A stretch of 30,569 nucleotides of DNA, taken from NCBI GenBank assembly GCA_045106685.1, contig JBGCFB010000083.1, positions 1 through 30,569 of the forward strand, in the 5' to 3' direction. Below the pieces are notes generated by a model. The model saw only the letters and a program-made list of their open reading frames with translations, searched no databases and was not told where the DNA came from. Origin of the DNA: JAUIGE01 sp045106685. Its GTDB lineage: Bacteria; Bacteroidota; Bacteroidia; J057. The position numbers and the translations under genes were made by a program. Numbering within the stretch: the stretch's first letter is position 1; the number at the start of each line of letters is the position of its first letter. Shown one piece after another: positions 5,453 to 13,800 of this stretch.

Positions 5453-7984
5453 ATGATTTTATTATTGGCGATTCTTTTATCGGCCTGCAATCCCACACGC
5501 TTTGTCCCGCAAAATCGCCTTCTAATAAAGTCTGATCCTATCGTAAAAGGCGCCAAAAGCATCAGTACGGAAGGTATTATCAAAACGAAGGCGAATCGGC
5601 GAATTCTCATTCCAAAAGCCTACTTATCGCTTTACAACCTCGGTACAAGCTTAAAGGTAGATTCTTCTAGTATCAAAAAGGTGATTAAAAAAGGGGAAAA
5701 GCGAGGGCGCTTTTTTGATGGAGTCAGCGACTGGTTACGCAACAGCATTGGCGAACCGCCTATGCTTGTAAGTCAGGAGAAACTGAAGCAGGATAGTCTC
5801 AATTTACTTAATGCGTATGCTTCAAATGGCTTTTTTGATGCCTCGGTAGATTATCAAATAGATACGATAATCGGACTTACGCGAAGACGAAAAGCAAATG
5901 TGAGTTTTATCGTAAAAGAAGGGAAGCCATTTTATATAAAACGTGTTTTCATTGACATTCAGGATGAGGGTGCAGCGAATATGTACAGGTCTTTTTTCAA
6001 CAAAAGCCTGACGAAAGCTGGAAAACGCATGTCCTACAACGATATGGCGACTGAGCGGGTCCGCATCGCCAACGCTATGCGTGACAATGGCTACTTCACG
6101 TTTTCTCCCAGGCTCATCAACTTTGAGATTGATACTACAGGCCAAGAAGCCGCAAGGCTTGACTCTACGGGTCGATTTCGGCTGTTGGACGAAGTGGCCA
6201 GTGATGATAGTTCCAAGAAGTGGATGGACCTTATTCTGCGGATGGATACTCCGCCTGAGCGTTATCGTATCAGGGAGATTTTTGTAGATATCAAAGACCC
6301 CAATGTAACCACGACTGTAGGTTTCACTGATCAAATACGCCTCCGTGGGCCTGAACTTGACAAGGAAAGGCGCGAGGCCTATGGTTTAACAGAAGCAAAA
6401 CTCTCAAGCAATACTGAGCTGACCTTCCTGGTGAGCCCAAGTCTACTTGGTCGCATGCAATTCAACTTTATTGCTGAACGTATTTTTCTTGAGGAAAACA
6501 GTCTCTATAATCAGTCGCGTGCTCGTCAAAGTCTAACACGTCTTCAGGAGCTCGCTATGCTCCAATACGCGATCATAAACTACGACGTAATCGACAGCCT
6601 TGGGCTTATCGATGTGATGGTAGAAATGCAACTTTCTCCTCAGTATCAGTTTAAGGCTGGTTTCGAAGCTTACAATAACAATTTCAATGGCTCCAACTTC
6701 TCGCCTGTGATTGGTGCTAGTTTTGGTATTCGTAACAAAAACACATTTGGCCGGGCGGAATTGCTCGATATAAGTGTTTCTGGCGATGTGGGTCTTTATC
6801 CTATCAATGAAAATCTTCAGGGGTTCTTTTGGCAGGTAAATGGAAAAGCTGACCTAACAGTACCACGCTTCCTTCTTCCTTTTCCTAAAAAATGGCTCCC
6901 AAAAACATACAGAAACCTAAGTCGCTACAGGCCCAATACGACGATTTCGCTCTCTGTTCTCAATCAGCAGCTGCAGCAGTTTGACCAATTCGAAACTGGG
7001 CTAAATCTCACCTATGGCTGGTTTAATAGGAGAGAAAGTCAACAAGAACGAACTCAATTATCCTTCCGGGTTGATATCACTGATATCAATATCAAAGATG
7101 AAGTCTTTGCTGAAGAGGTCGCGAACTTACCTGATGCTTCCCGACGAGCCTTTGTACCTCGATTTAGCTCTCCACTTGCACTCACCTATACCAATTCGGA
7201 TTTTGGCACGACACGCCTACGGAATACTTCATTCTTTCAACTTAAACTTGAAACTGGTGGTCACCTTCAACGGCTTCTAGAAAACTTCTTCAAGGCAGAC
7301 AGCAGTGGTAGCGATAATCTTTTGCAGTTTAGCGAAACAGGAAATCCACTAGCTTTCGGACAATACATCAAAGCTTCTGTAGAAAATAAATATCAGCTTC
7401 CAATCAATGCTAAAAGTATGCTGGTACTGCGTGGCTTGGTAGGCGGCAGTATTCCGATTGGAAAAACGATTATAACACCACCAGAAAGTCGTTTCTATGC
7501 AGGCGGAACGAGCGGGATGCGTGGTTGGCTTTCCAGGACACTTGGACCTGGCACTTTCCCGCTCACGGAAATTCAGGACCCTGACGCTGCAGTAAATCTG
7601 AGTAGCCTTTTTGCGCTTGGTGGCGAACTTATCTTTGAAGCCAATGCTGAGTATCGACTTGAAGTGTGGGAATATATCGAGATTGCACTCTTTAGCGATC
7701 TTGGAAATGTCTGGTTCCACAATGGTCCAGGTGTAACCGATGCTCTCGGAGATTCTGAAAACCAGAGTACGTTTCGATCTTCCAATCTTGCACTTGGTTG
7801 GGACGCAGGGTTTGGCGTAAGGTTAGACTTTGACTTCCTCATTATTCGCTTGGACGTAGCTCAGCAGCTTTTTGCTCCAGACCTGGTTAATGATGAAGTA
7901 CGAAAAGGCTGGGTAGTAAGAGGTCTCAAAGACCTAGGAGGGGAACGGATGCAGTTCAATCTGGGAATAGGATATCCGTTTTAA
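5453..7984 (+). CDS. tamL: TamL-type lipidated Omp85 outer-membrane protein
   Basis: 843 residues from the ATG at 5453. This start gives a short signal peptide with lipobox L-S-A-C (Cys at residue 12) followed by N-P-T-R-F-V-P; upstream in-frame codons run through the heptamer repeat and are not signal-like. Lipidated BamA/TamA-like proteins with this N-terminus are the Bacteroidota TamL group. About residues 25-330 hold POTRA-like repeats (for example K-E-G-K-P-F-Y-I-K-R-V-F-I-D-I). The C-terminal part is a 16-strand-type barrel with Y-A-G-G-T-S-G-M-R-G-W, the counterpart of the (V/I)RG(F/Y) motif of loop 6, and the final residue is Phe as in most outer-membrane barrels. Its role is insertion or assembly of envelope proteins, in other Bacteroidota together with TamB; no tamB is in the window. 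Its last bases overlap the convergent acetyltransferase gene. Confidence 0.9.
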   Translation: MILLLAILLSACNPTRFVPQNRLLIKSDPIVKGAKSISTEGIIKTKANRRILIPKAYLSLYNLGTSLKVDSSSIKKVIKKGEKRGRFFDGVSDWLRNSIGEPPMLVSQEKLKQDSLNLLNAYASNGFFDASVDYQIDTIIGLTRRRKANVSFIVKEGKPFYIKRVFIDIQDEGAANMYRSFFNKSLTKAGKRMSYNDMATERVRIANAMRDNGYFTFSPRLINFEIDTTGQEAARLDSTGRFRLLDEVASDDSSKKWMDLILRMDTPPERYRIREIFVDIKDPNVTTTVGFTDQIRLRGPELDKERREAYGLTEAKLSSNTELTFLVSPSLLGRMQFNFIAERIFLEENSLYNQSRARQSLTRLQELAMLQYAIINYDVIDSLGLIDVMVEMQLSPQYQFKAGFEAYNNNFNGSNFSPVIGASFGIRNKNTFGRAELLDISVSGDVGLYPINENLQGFFWQVNGKADLTVPRFLLPFPKKWLPKTYRNLSRYRPNTTISLSVLNQQLQQFDQFETGLNLTYGWFNRRESQQERTQLSFRVDITDINIKDEVFAEEVANLPDASRRAFVPRFSSPLALTYTNSDFGTTRLRNTSFFQLKLETGGHLQRLLENFFKADSSGSDNLLQFSETGNPLAFGQYIKASVENKYQLPINAKSMLVLRGLVGGSIPIGKTIITPPESRFYAGGTSGMRGWLSRTLGPGTFPLTEIQDPDAAVNLSSLFALGGELIFEANAEYRLEVWEYIEIALFSDLGNVWFHNGPGVTDALGDSENQSTFRSSNLALGWDAGFGVRLDFDFLIIRLDVAQQLFAPDLVNDEVRKGWVVRGLKDLGGERMQFNLGIGYPF

Positions 7985-8499
7985 AGTAGCAGACAATACT
8001 GCCTAACAGGGAATTTCTTTTCGGGGTCAATGTTTTGAAATACCTCATCTGGCAAGAAGCCCTTGTATTCCATTCCTAGTTTTTGCATCACGATAGCTGA
8101 GGCTTCATTACCCGTATGACAACGTGCTTCAATGAGTTTGATTTGTGGGTAGGTTTCTTGAATGTAAGCTAAAAAAGCGTTTCCAACTTCAGTAACGATT
8201 CCTTTTCCCCAGTGGAGTTTGTTAATAATATATCCTATCTCGACGCGATCCTGCTCTTTCCACATCATGCCTATAGTGCCGATCATCCCATGTCCATTTA
8301 AATGAATGGCATAGCCGTCGTTTTTGCCTTCAGCGATAAGCCCGCCTATATGCTCAATTACGCGATAGGTATCATCAAGGCTTTTATGTCTTGGCCAATC
8401 CATATAGTGAGTCGTCTCCTCATCTGATGCATAGGCATACATCTGGTGAGCATCCGCTTTTTCAAGTCGTTTAAGTGTAGTTCGGGTAGTGAGTATCAT
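7981..8499 (-). CDS. GNAT-family N-acetyltransferase (RimJ/RimL-like)
   Basis: 172 residues, typical for the family. The N-terminus (L-T-T-R-T-T-L-K-R-L) is the usual first strand. The acetyl-CoA loop is seen at H-W-G-K-G-I-V-T-E (equivalent to Q/R-x-x-G-x-G/A), and the late motif N-E-A-S-A-I-V-M-Q-K-L-G-M-E-Y-K-G is characteristic of RimJ/RimL-type enzymes. It should transfer acetyl from acetyl-CoA to an amine, either a protein N-terminus or a small molecule; the substrate is unknown. The stop codon overlaps that of tamL on the other strand. The start is the only ATG ahead of the first strand and lies directly behind a terminator hairpin (8517-8539). Confidence 0.92.
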   Translation of the reverse strand: MILTTRTTLKRLEKADAHQMYAYASDEETTHYMDWPRHKSLDDTYRVIEHIGGLIAEGKNDGYAIHLNGHGMIGTIGMMWKEQDRVEIGYIINKLHWGKGIVTEVGNAFLAYIQETYPQIKLIEARCHTGNEASAIVMQKLGMEYKGFLPDEVFQNIDPEKKFPVRQYCLLL

Positions 8500-8504
8500 A
8501 ATGA

Positions 8505-8539
8505 AAAAAATAGGAAGGAGGGTGTGGTGAGCACCCTCC
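8505..8539 (-). terminator. Rho-independent terminator of the small gene at 8586-8762
   Basis: GGAGGGTG (8517-8524) pairs perfectly with CACCCTCC (8532-8539) around a 7-base loop. On the minus strand the stem is followed by a T-rich run, including seven T at 8504-8510. It ends transcripts coming from higher coordinates just before the acetyltransferase start. Confidence 0.75.
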
Positions 8540-8585
8540 CAAAATGGATATTATAATAAGACCGGGTTTAGGTTCAAAACACAGT

Positions 8586-8762
8586 CTAGGCTGGGCCTGG
8601 TTCTATACCATTCGCAATGGTACGAACAGCCCGTTCAGCTTCTTTACGAGAGCACTGAGTCAGCCTACGATAAAGCCGCTCAGCTCGCTCAGACCCTCTG
8701 TATATCAGAGCAATCTGAACCTCACGTACTTGAGGTGGAGCAAGGTTGCGGACGTGTAACAT
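8586..8762 (-). CDS. Possible small protein of 58 residues, unknown
   Basis: ATG at 8762-8760, TAG at 8588-8586. The sequence is strongly basic and amphipathic, with I-Y-R-G-S-E-R-A-E-R-L-Y-R-R-L-T and R-K-E-A-E-R-A-V-R-T-I, as in a helix-turn-helix or other nucleic-acid-binding helix pair, but no family is recognised. An upstream extension to 8843 adds a hydrophobic stretch and seems less likely. Support: protein-like composition, and a strong terminator 47 bases behind the stop on the same strand. Against: no promoter or ribosome binding site is evident, and an open frame of this size can arise by chance. The plus strand over the same DNA is also open but has a less protein-like composition. 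Confidence 0.4.
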   Translation of the reverse strand: MLHVRNLAPPQVREVQIALIYRGSERAERLYRRLTQCSRKEAERAVRTIANGIEPGPA

Positions 8763-9058
8763 GATTAAAAAAATATCTGGTAAAAAAAGGCAAGCGGAAA
8801 TAGCTAGGCTAAATTCCGTACAGGAACCAAAAGGCCGGATCAACCGGGTCTGACGATCGCATTTTACTTGTGAGTAAGCGACTTACGAATTTGACATGTA
8901 AGGATCGTCTTGTGAAAAATGAGATTAAAAACTTCATGGTGTTTGAATAAAAGTGGTGTGTGGGGAGCGACACGTATAAACCGTGTTATGAGGGTTCAAA
9001 GAAAGAACGTTCCGAAAAGGCATAGCTATTCCAGCCCGCCCAGGGAGGCGGATTAGGT
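8763..9058. other. Gene-poor spacer with several hairpins
   Basis: About 300 bases without a convincing gene. It holds a 58-base stem-loop: GACGATC (8852-8858) with GATCGTC (8903-8909), inside it an 8-bp arm with one T-T mismatch and a GTAAG/CTTAC hairpin. Smaller inverted repeats follow: ACACG/CGTGT near 8970, the palindrome GAACGTTC near 9006 and CCGCC/GGCGG near 9037-9052. Two very short frames exist (plus 8761-8853, 30 codons; minus 8809-8937, 42 codons); I do not call either a gene. Confidence 0.5.
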
Positions 9059-9092
9059 AAAAAAAATGCCCGAACTTGAATCAAGTCCGGGC
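9059..9092 (-). terminator. Strong terminator of the small RNA transcript
   Basis: On the minus strand an 11-bp stem (9092-9082 with 9078-9068, one G-U pair) with a 3-base loop is followed by one A and eight T (9066-9059). On the plus strand the stem carries an A-C mismatch and no T-tract, so it works for minus-strand transcripts. Confidence 0.85.
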
Positions 9093-9265
9093 ACAGGCAG
9101 CAATAGCTGAGTAAGCGTTATCGCGTTTGTTTTAACCTATGCCCAAGACGTTCAATGCAGCAATTATCTTGTCCATACTTATCTGTCTTCTGACCAAGCG
9201 ATACCGCTGGCAGAGGAGATAGTATGTGTGTAAATCTTAGCATTGTCTAAAAGTATTTGTTTCGG
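9068..9265 (-). ncRNA. Candidate structured small RNA, 6S-like
   Basis: A transcript of about 200 nt is predicted from a strong promoter (9271-9299) to a strong terminator. Its core, 9248 down to 9146, folds by eye into one rod: lower stem AGAC + AAUGC with GCAUU + GUCU; an open bubble of about 13 nt on the 5' side and 15 nt on the 3' side; then CAUACU-AUCU with AGAU-A-AGUAUG; UCUG with CAGA; and CCAGCG with CGC-U-UGG around a GUAU loop. A rod interrupted by a large central bubble is the architecture of 6S RNA, which imitates an open promoter and binds RNA polymerase holoenzyme; a 6S-Flavo family is known from Bacteroidota. A 41-codon frame (9243-9118) lies in the same transcript and could instead encode a small protein. 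Fold and class are inference from reading, not from a covariance search. Confidence 0.5.
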
Positions 9266-9270
9266 ATGCC

Positions 9271-9299
9271 CAAATATACGAAGCTTCGTAAGCCACAAA
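9271..9299 (-). promoter_or_regulatory. Strong Bacteroidota-type promoter of the small RNA
   Basis: On the minus strand TTTG (9299-9296), 17 bases, then TATATTTG (9278-9271): both boxes match the Bacteroidota consensus exactly, the best promoter in the window. The start would be near 9265. There is no long gene between here and the terminator at 9059-9092. Confidence 0.75.
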
Positions 9300-9360
9300 G
9301 ATGATACACTTCCAAAGGTCGGATTTCTTGACTGAACGGTTGGGTAGGCTACATAAACGG

Positions 9361-9390
9361 AAAAAGCGGACCCAAATGGGCCCGCTTTTT
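9361..9390. terminator. Terminator behind the T9SS-sorted protein gene
   Basis: AAAAAGCGGACCC (9361-9373), loop AAAT, GGGCCCGCTTTTT (9378-9390). Thirteen pairs, one of them G-U when read on the minus strand and A-C on the plus strand. It follows the stop of the minus-strand gene (9417) by 27 bases. Confidence 0.85.
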
Positions 9391-9416
9391 CATTTTTCCG
9401 AAATGGAATCTAATAC

Positions 9417-10526
9417 TTAGTTAGTCTTTACAAGACGGTTCAAGTATGACTTACCATTTGCGAAAGTAGTTACGTGGTATGTACCAGCAGCGATGCCAGT
9501 CAAAGGAATGTTGATTTTTCCTGAAGCTTTTGGAAGCGATCCAGAAAGAACAACTTTACCATTCATATCAGTAATCTCAAACTTAAGGTCAGTTTCTAGC
9601 TTCACGATTGAGCGAAGTGTTGTCTGATCTTCAGCTGGACTTGGGAAAACAACAAACTTGTCATTCTCTGCAAGCTCATCCATTGTAATTTCAACAATCT
9701 CTGAGAAAGTTACTGTACCATCAAGGTCAATCTGCTTAAGACGGTAGAAGTTAACATTAGCCATTCCAGACTGGTCTAGATAGTCATAGTTGTTAACGTC
9801 TGAAGGATTTTCCTTGCTGTTTACGCGAGAAATTTCTTCAAAGCTACCGTTTACACCGCGCTTCTTCTCAATGATGAAGTAATCATTGTTGATCTCTTTA
9901 GCTGTTGTCCATGAAACCTTCACGTCGTGTGCGTTTACACGCTCACCTGTAAAGGAAAGGAATTCAACTGGTAGAGAAACAACACCGTCCTGATAAGCAA
10001 CTTCATTGTTGTTTGCTGCTGCGTAAAAAGACTGACCTTGCATCAAGTTAGAGTGCAATGAAATGTTTGCAGGTGCGCTATTGTTGATCATGCGCAAAGA
10101 AACATGGTACAACTTCGTCATAGAAGTTGGAAGCTCAGTAAGAGCTTGGTTCGTATTCAAACCAACAGCTTGGAGGTTTGAATTTTCCCAGGTAATAGCA
10201 GCAGTGTTGCTGGCATTATCAGCTGGGCTCAGAGTGCGATACTTCGGGATACCCGAAGCTTGGTCGTTCAACAATTGAGCTTGATTAACGGTAAGGTTAC
10301 CGTTTTGCATGACATTGGTTCCAAAAGCAGCAGCGTTGTATGTAAAATACACCATGCCGCGAGTATGATAAGAACCTGCTTGAGTAGCTGCCATGTAAAC
10401 ATCAAACTCATAATTGTTCCCGACGACTTGCTCATTGCGGATTTCAAAATCAACAGCCGCCTGAGCGAATACTGTTGAGTAAGCAAGAGCACTTAGTAGT
10501 AGGAGGAGTATGAATTGTTTTTTCAT
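9417..10526 (-). CDS. T9SS-sorted surface protein with a cohesin-like N-terminal domain
   Basis: 369 residues. Residues 1-21 are a signal peptide (two Lys, a Leu-rich core, cleavage after F-A-Q or nearby). About 25-185 is a beta domain with F-E-I-R-N-E-Q-V at the start, V-Y-F-T-Y-N-A-A-A-F in the middle and L-Y-H-V-S-L-R near the end; strand order and the Y-N-x-x-x-F site resemble cohesin (Y-D-P-x-x-L), though weakly. L-P-V-E-F-L-S-F-T-G at about 186 opens an Fn3-like domain (W-T-T-A-K-E-I-N-N-D-Y-F) that very often precedes T9SS tails. About 290-369 is a type A sorting domain (V-F-P-S-P-A, G-T-Y-H-V, final L-V-K-T-N). It should pass the outer membrane through T9SS and stay on the surface or be released. 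It directly follows the giant gene, separated by a terminator and its own promoter; both genes share similar codon use. Function beyond surface display is unknown. Confidence 0.85.
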   Translation of the reverse strand: MKKQFILLLLLSALAYSTVFAQAAVDFEIRNEQVVGNNYEFDVYMAATQAGSYHTRGMVYFTYNAAAFGTNVMQNGNLTVNQAQLLNDQASGIPKYRTLSPADNASNTAAITWENSNLQAVGLNTNQALTELPTSMTKLYHVSLRMINNSAPANISLHSNLMQGQSFYAAANNNEVAYQDGVVSLPVEFLSFTGERVNAHDVKVSWTTAKEINNDYFIIEKKRGVNGSFEEISRVNSKENPSDVNNYDYLDQSGMANVNFYRLKQIDLDGTVTFSEIVEITMDELAENDKFVVFPSPAEDQTTLRSIVKLETDLKFEITDMNGKVVLSGSLPKASGKINIPLTGIAAGTYHVTTFANGKSYLNRLVKTN

Positions 10527-10551
10527 GTCGGTTAAAACTAAATGATTTATT

Positions 10552-10581
10552 CAAAAATACCAACTATGCGGTATATGAAAA
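10552..10581 (-). promoter_or_regulatory. Promoter of the T9SS-sorted protein gene
   Basis: TATTTTTG at 10559-10552 is an exact TAnnTTTG match, with TTTTC 17 bases upstream. It touches the terminator of the giant gene, so the small gene has its own promoter in spite of the close spacing. Confidence 0.55.
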
Positions 10582-10583
10582 TC

Positions 10584-10619
10584 AATCAGCCTCCGGGCGA
10601 GATGCCCGGAGGACTGATT
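10584..10619 (-). terminator. Terminator of the giant surface-protein gene
   Basis: AATCAG-CCTCCGGGC (10584-10598), loop GAGAT, then GCCCGGAGG and CTGATT (10604-10619): 15 pairs with one bulged base, starting five bases behind the stop at 10625. On the minus strand a moderately T-rich run follows. Confidence 0.8.
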
Positions 10620-10624
10620 AATGA

Positions 10625-10830
10625 TTAATTCTGACGTGTCGGAGTTTGTGAACCACGACCAGCATTCTGCATCCAGAGGTATACACGGTCTGTGTTCTGA
10701 ACTTGACCGTTTAGGTCGTAGTCAGCAGCACGGTAACCGGCTGTACCTGCTTGAGGCATCCAGTGCTGTACATCATCAGTGTTCTGTACTTGACCGTTAC
10801 CGTTAGCGTCACCACCGAAGAGGAGACATA
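10625..10830 (-). other. Dockerin-like module at the end of the giant protein
   Basis: Two 12-residue loops, residues 4508-4519 (D-A-N-G-N-G-Q-V-Q-N-T-D) and 4537-4548 (D-Y-D-L-N-G-Q-V-Q-N-T-D). Positions 1, 3, 5 and 12 carry D/N side chains as in dockerin or EF-hand calcium loops, followed by a W or Y helix (H-W-M and Y-L-W-M). Dockerins bind cohesins; here the usual partner, if any, is not proven. Confidence 0.6.
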
Positions 10831-13800
10831 CGCCATTGCTATTCAGCTTCTGAGCACCTGAACCGTAGGTTGGGGTGTTTGTAGCTGTAAAGTCAAGTGC
10901 AACGTTTGCAGTAGCAAGAACTGAACTAGGAGCTGCAGTCATTACACCAAGGTGTGAACGGTGTGATACTACTACATAGTAATCACCTTCATTCACTGTT
11001 GGGAATGCGACAGTAGATGTACCATCAACGTCTACTACATCACCATCACGCTGTAGAAGCGCTGAGCGAGTAGCAACTACGATAGCAGGGTTGTTGCGAT
11101 CACGGAGTTCAACAGTTACCCAGTCAACGATAGCATCGTTACCAGTTACTGTGAATACCGCAGCAGCAGCAACTTCACCACCACCACCGTTGAGGTGTCC
11201 ATAACCAAGACCTGTATAAGGCTCAGTTGTTGGCAACAATGTTCCTGAACGGAGATCGTCGCGCATTACACCACTAGTAGCATCATAAGCACCTTCAAGC
11301 ATAACAACTGGAGCGATACGTACACCACGCTGTGGGTTACGACATCCGTTGAAGTCACCGAAGAATCCACCGTTACCAGTGTAGTTACGTGATGTAGATG
11401 TGTACTCGAAAGTACCACCCAAACCGTAATCACCATCCTTACCGTTAGCACCACGGTCACCTTTCTGCCATCCTTCGTTAGGAGTAGCTGAATTTGGTGT
11501 CAACAAGAGCACCTCGCCTGCGAAGAAAGTATTTCTAACTCCGAATAGACGGCTACGGCTTGCATCAAGTGTGTAGTACTTCCAAGTCTGGAACTGAGTA
11601 GTAATTGGTGTGTAAGAAGAGAACCATGTGTTACCAGCAGCATTCCACTGGGTCCAGAAGGTCTCACCCATTAACCAAATATCAACGATCCAGCGCTTGT
11701 TCAAGTCGGCACGATCATAGATCTCACCAACAATGCGAATCTCGCCTGAAGCATACTCAAGTACGCGACCGCCACCATTTGCCCAAGTGTATAGGCTACT
11801 TCCTGGGATACCTGTTACACCACCACCAAACTGAGCTCCGAATGAAGCAGACTGGAAGTCAAGGTAATCACAGATGTTGATCAAAGCAGGGTCACTCAAG
11901 GTAACGCTGTCTTCTACTGAACATCCAGATACATTGTCAGTAACAGTTACATAGTAAGTACCAGCACCCAAGCCCATAGCAGTTGCCATAGTTTGTGCTT
12001 GTGCGTCTGTCCAGAGGTAGCTGAAGTTACCAGAACCACCGGTTACAGTAACAGTAGCATCACCGTCAGTACCACCTACTGTTGAAGGATCAGTACCTGC
12101 TACAGAAGTAGTAGGTGCGTCAAATACTCTAACAGTGATTGCATCAGAACCAATAGCTCCACAAGCACTTACTGTCCATGTAAGAGTATAAGTACCTGAT
12201 GATGGGAAGCTAACAGTAGTAGAAGCAGAAGTTGCACTACCGAATGTTACACCTGCACCTGGAACTGCTGACCACTGGCCAGAGTAACCTGTACCGATTG
12301 CCGCAGCATTTACTGTTGTGTTAGCATCTTCAGCACACAGGTCAAGAGGACTTGTAGTGAGGATGTCAGCAGTAATTGTAGGAGCATTCACGGTGATATC
12401 AAATGTACATACGTCTGTATTACCCGCAGCATCAGTTGCTGTGTAAGTAATAGTAGTAGTACCGATAGCGAAGCTTGATCCGCTTGCCTGACCTGCAGTC
12501 TGTGCTACAGTTGCAGAACAGTTGTCAGTTGCAATAGGAGTAGTCCATGTTGCCACAGCACCACAACCAGCTGCTGGATCAGCAGTCAAGGTCTGGTTAC
12601 TAGGACATGATGTAAATACAGGGTCGATGTTATCTTCAACTGTTACAGTTGTAGTACATGTTCCAATATTTCCATTAGCATCAGTTGCTGTTACAGTAAC
12701 TGTATTAGCACCTAGGTTGATACAACCGAACTGGTTAGGACTAACAGTTACACTTGCGATTCCACAAGCATCACTTCCTCCGTCTGAAACCTGAGCAGCA
12801 GTAACTGAAGCAAGTCCGTTAGCATTAAGCTGAACAGTTGCAGTGCTACATACTACGACAGGGTTAACGTTATCCTGTACATCAGCAGTAGCTGTACATG
12901 TACCAGTGTTTCCGTTTGCGTCAGTTACAGTCAATGTTACTGTGTTAGCACCTACATCAGCACAGCCGAACATGTTCGGGCTAACGCTAAGTCCAGTGAT
13001 TCCACAAGCATCGCTGCTTCCGTTGTTCACGTCTCCAGCAGCAAGTGAACCAGCACCGCTGGCGTCAAGCTGAACGATAACGTTCTGGCATAGAGCAGTA
13101 GGGTTAACATTGTCCTGAACATCTACAGTTGCAGTACATGTAGCACTGTTTCCGTGAATGTCAGTTACTGTCAATGTTACTGTGTTATTACCTACATCAG
13201 CACATGAGAAGCTAGACTTATCAAGTGTAGTTGAAGCGATACCACAGTTGTCTGTAGAACCATTATCAATAGCAGCAGCAGTTGTAGAACCGTTTCCAGT
13301 TGCATCAAGCTGTACTACTACAGTAGTAGCAATACAAGTAGCGATAGGATCTTCGTTGTCTTCAACTGTGATCGTAAATGATCCAGTAGATGTGTTACCA
13401 GCAGCATCAGTAGCAGTGTATGTCACTGTAGTTGTACCTACAGGGAATACCATACCACTTGAATGTGTTGCAGCAAGTGACTCACCAGGACAGTTGTCTG
13501 ATGTTACGATTACCGACTCGTCCCAAGTAACAACTGCTTGACATACGCCAGGATCATTGTCCTGAGTAATGTTTGCAGGAAGACCTGTGATGATTGGGTT
13601 AGTCTTATCTACAACTGTTACAGTGAATGAACACTGATCTGAGTTACCTGATGTATCAAGTGCTTCAAGTGTTTCAGTATAAGGGCCACCTACTGGGAAG
13701 TAACCACCTGAACCTAATCCACTTACAAGACCGATAGTCACAGTAGGATCACAACCGTCAGTTGCGCTTGCTGCATATGTGAATACAGCACCACAATTGT

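Noticed and set aside
8809..8937. Minus-strand frame of 42 codons and plus-strand frame of 30 codons (8761-8853) in the spacer
   Set aside because: Short, no promoter or ribosome binding site, and they overlap the hairpin at 8852-8909; not enough to call genes.
8990..9010. GGGTTCAAAG, like a tRNA T-arm
   Set aside because: No matching stem, no acceptor or anticodon arm around it.
9068..9100. AGTCCGGGC resembling the conserved AAAGTCCGGGCT part of RNase P RNA
   Set aside because: It is one arm of the terminator stem, and the remaining conserved RNase P parts are missing.
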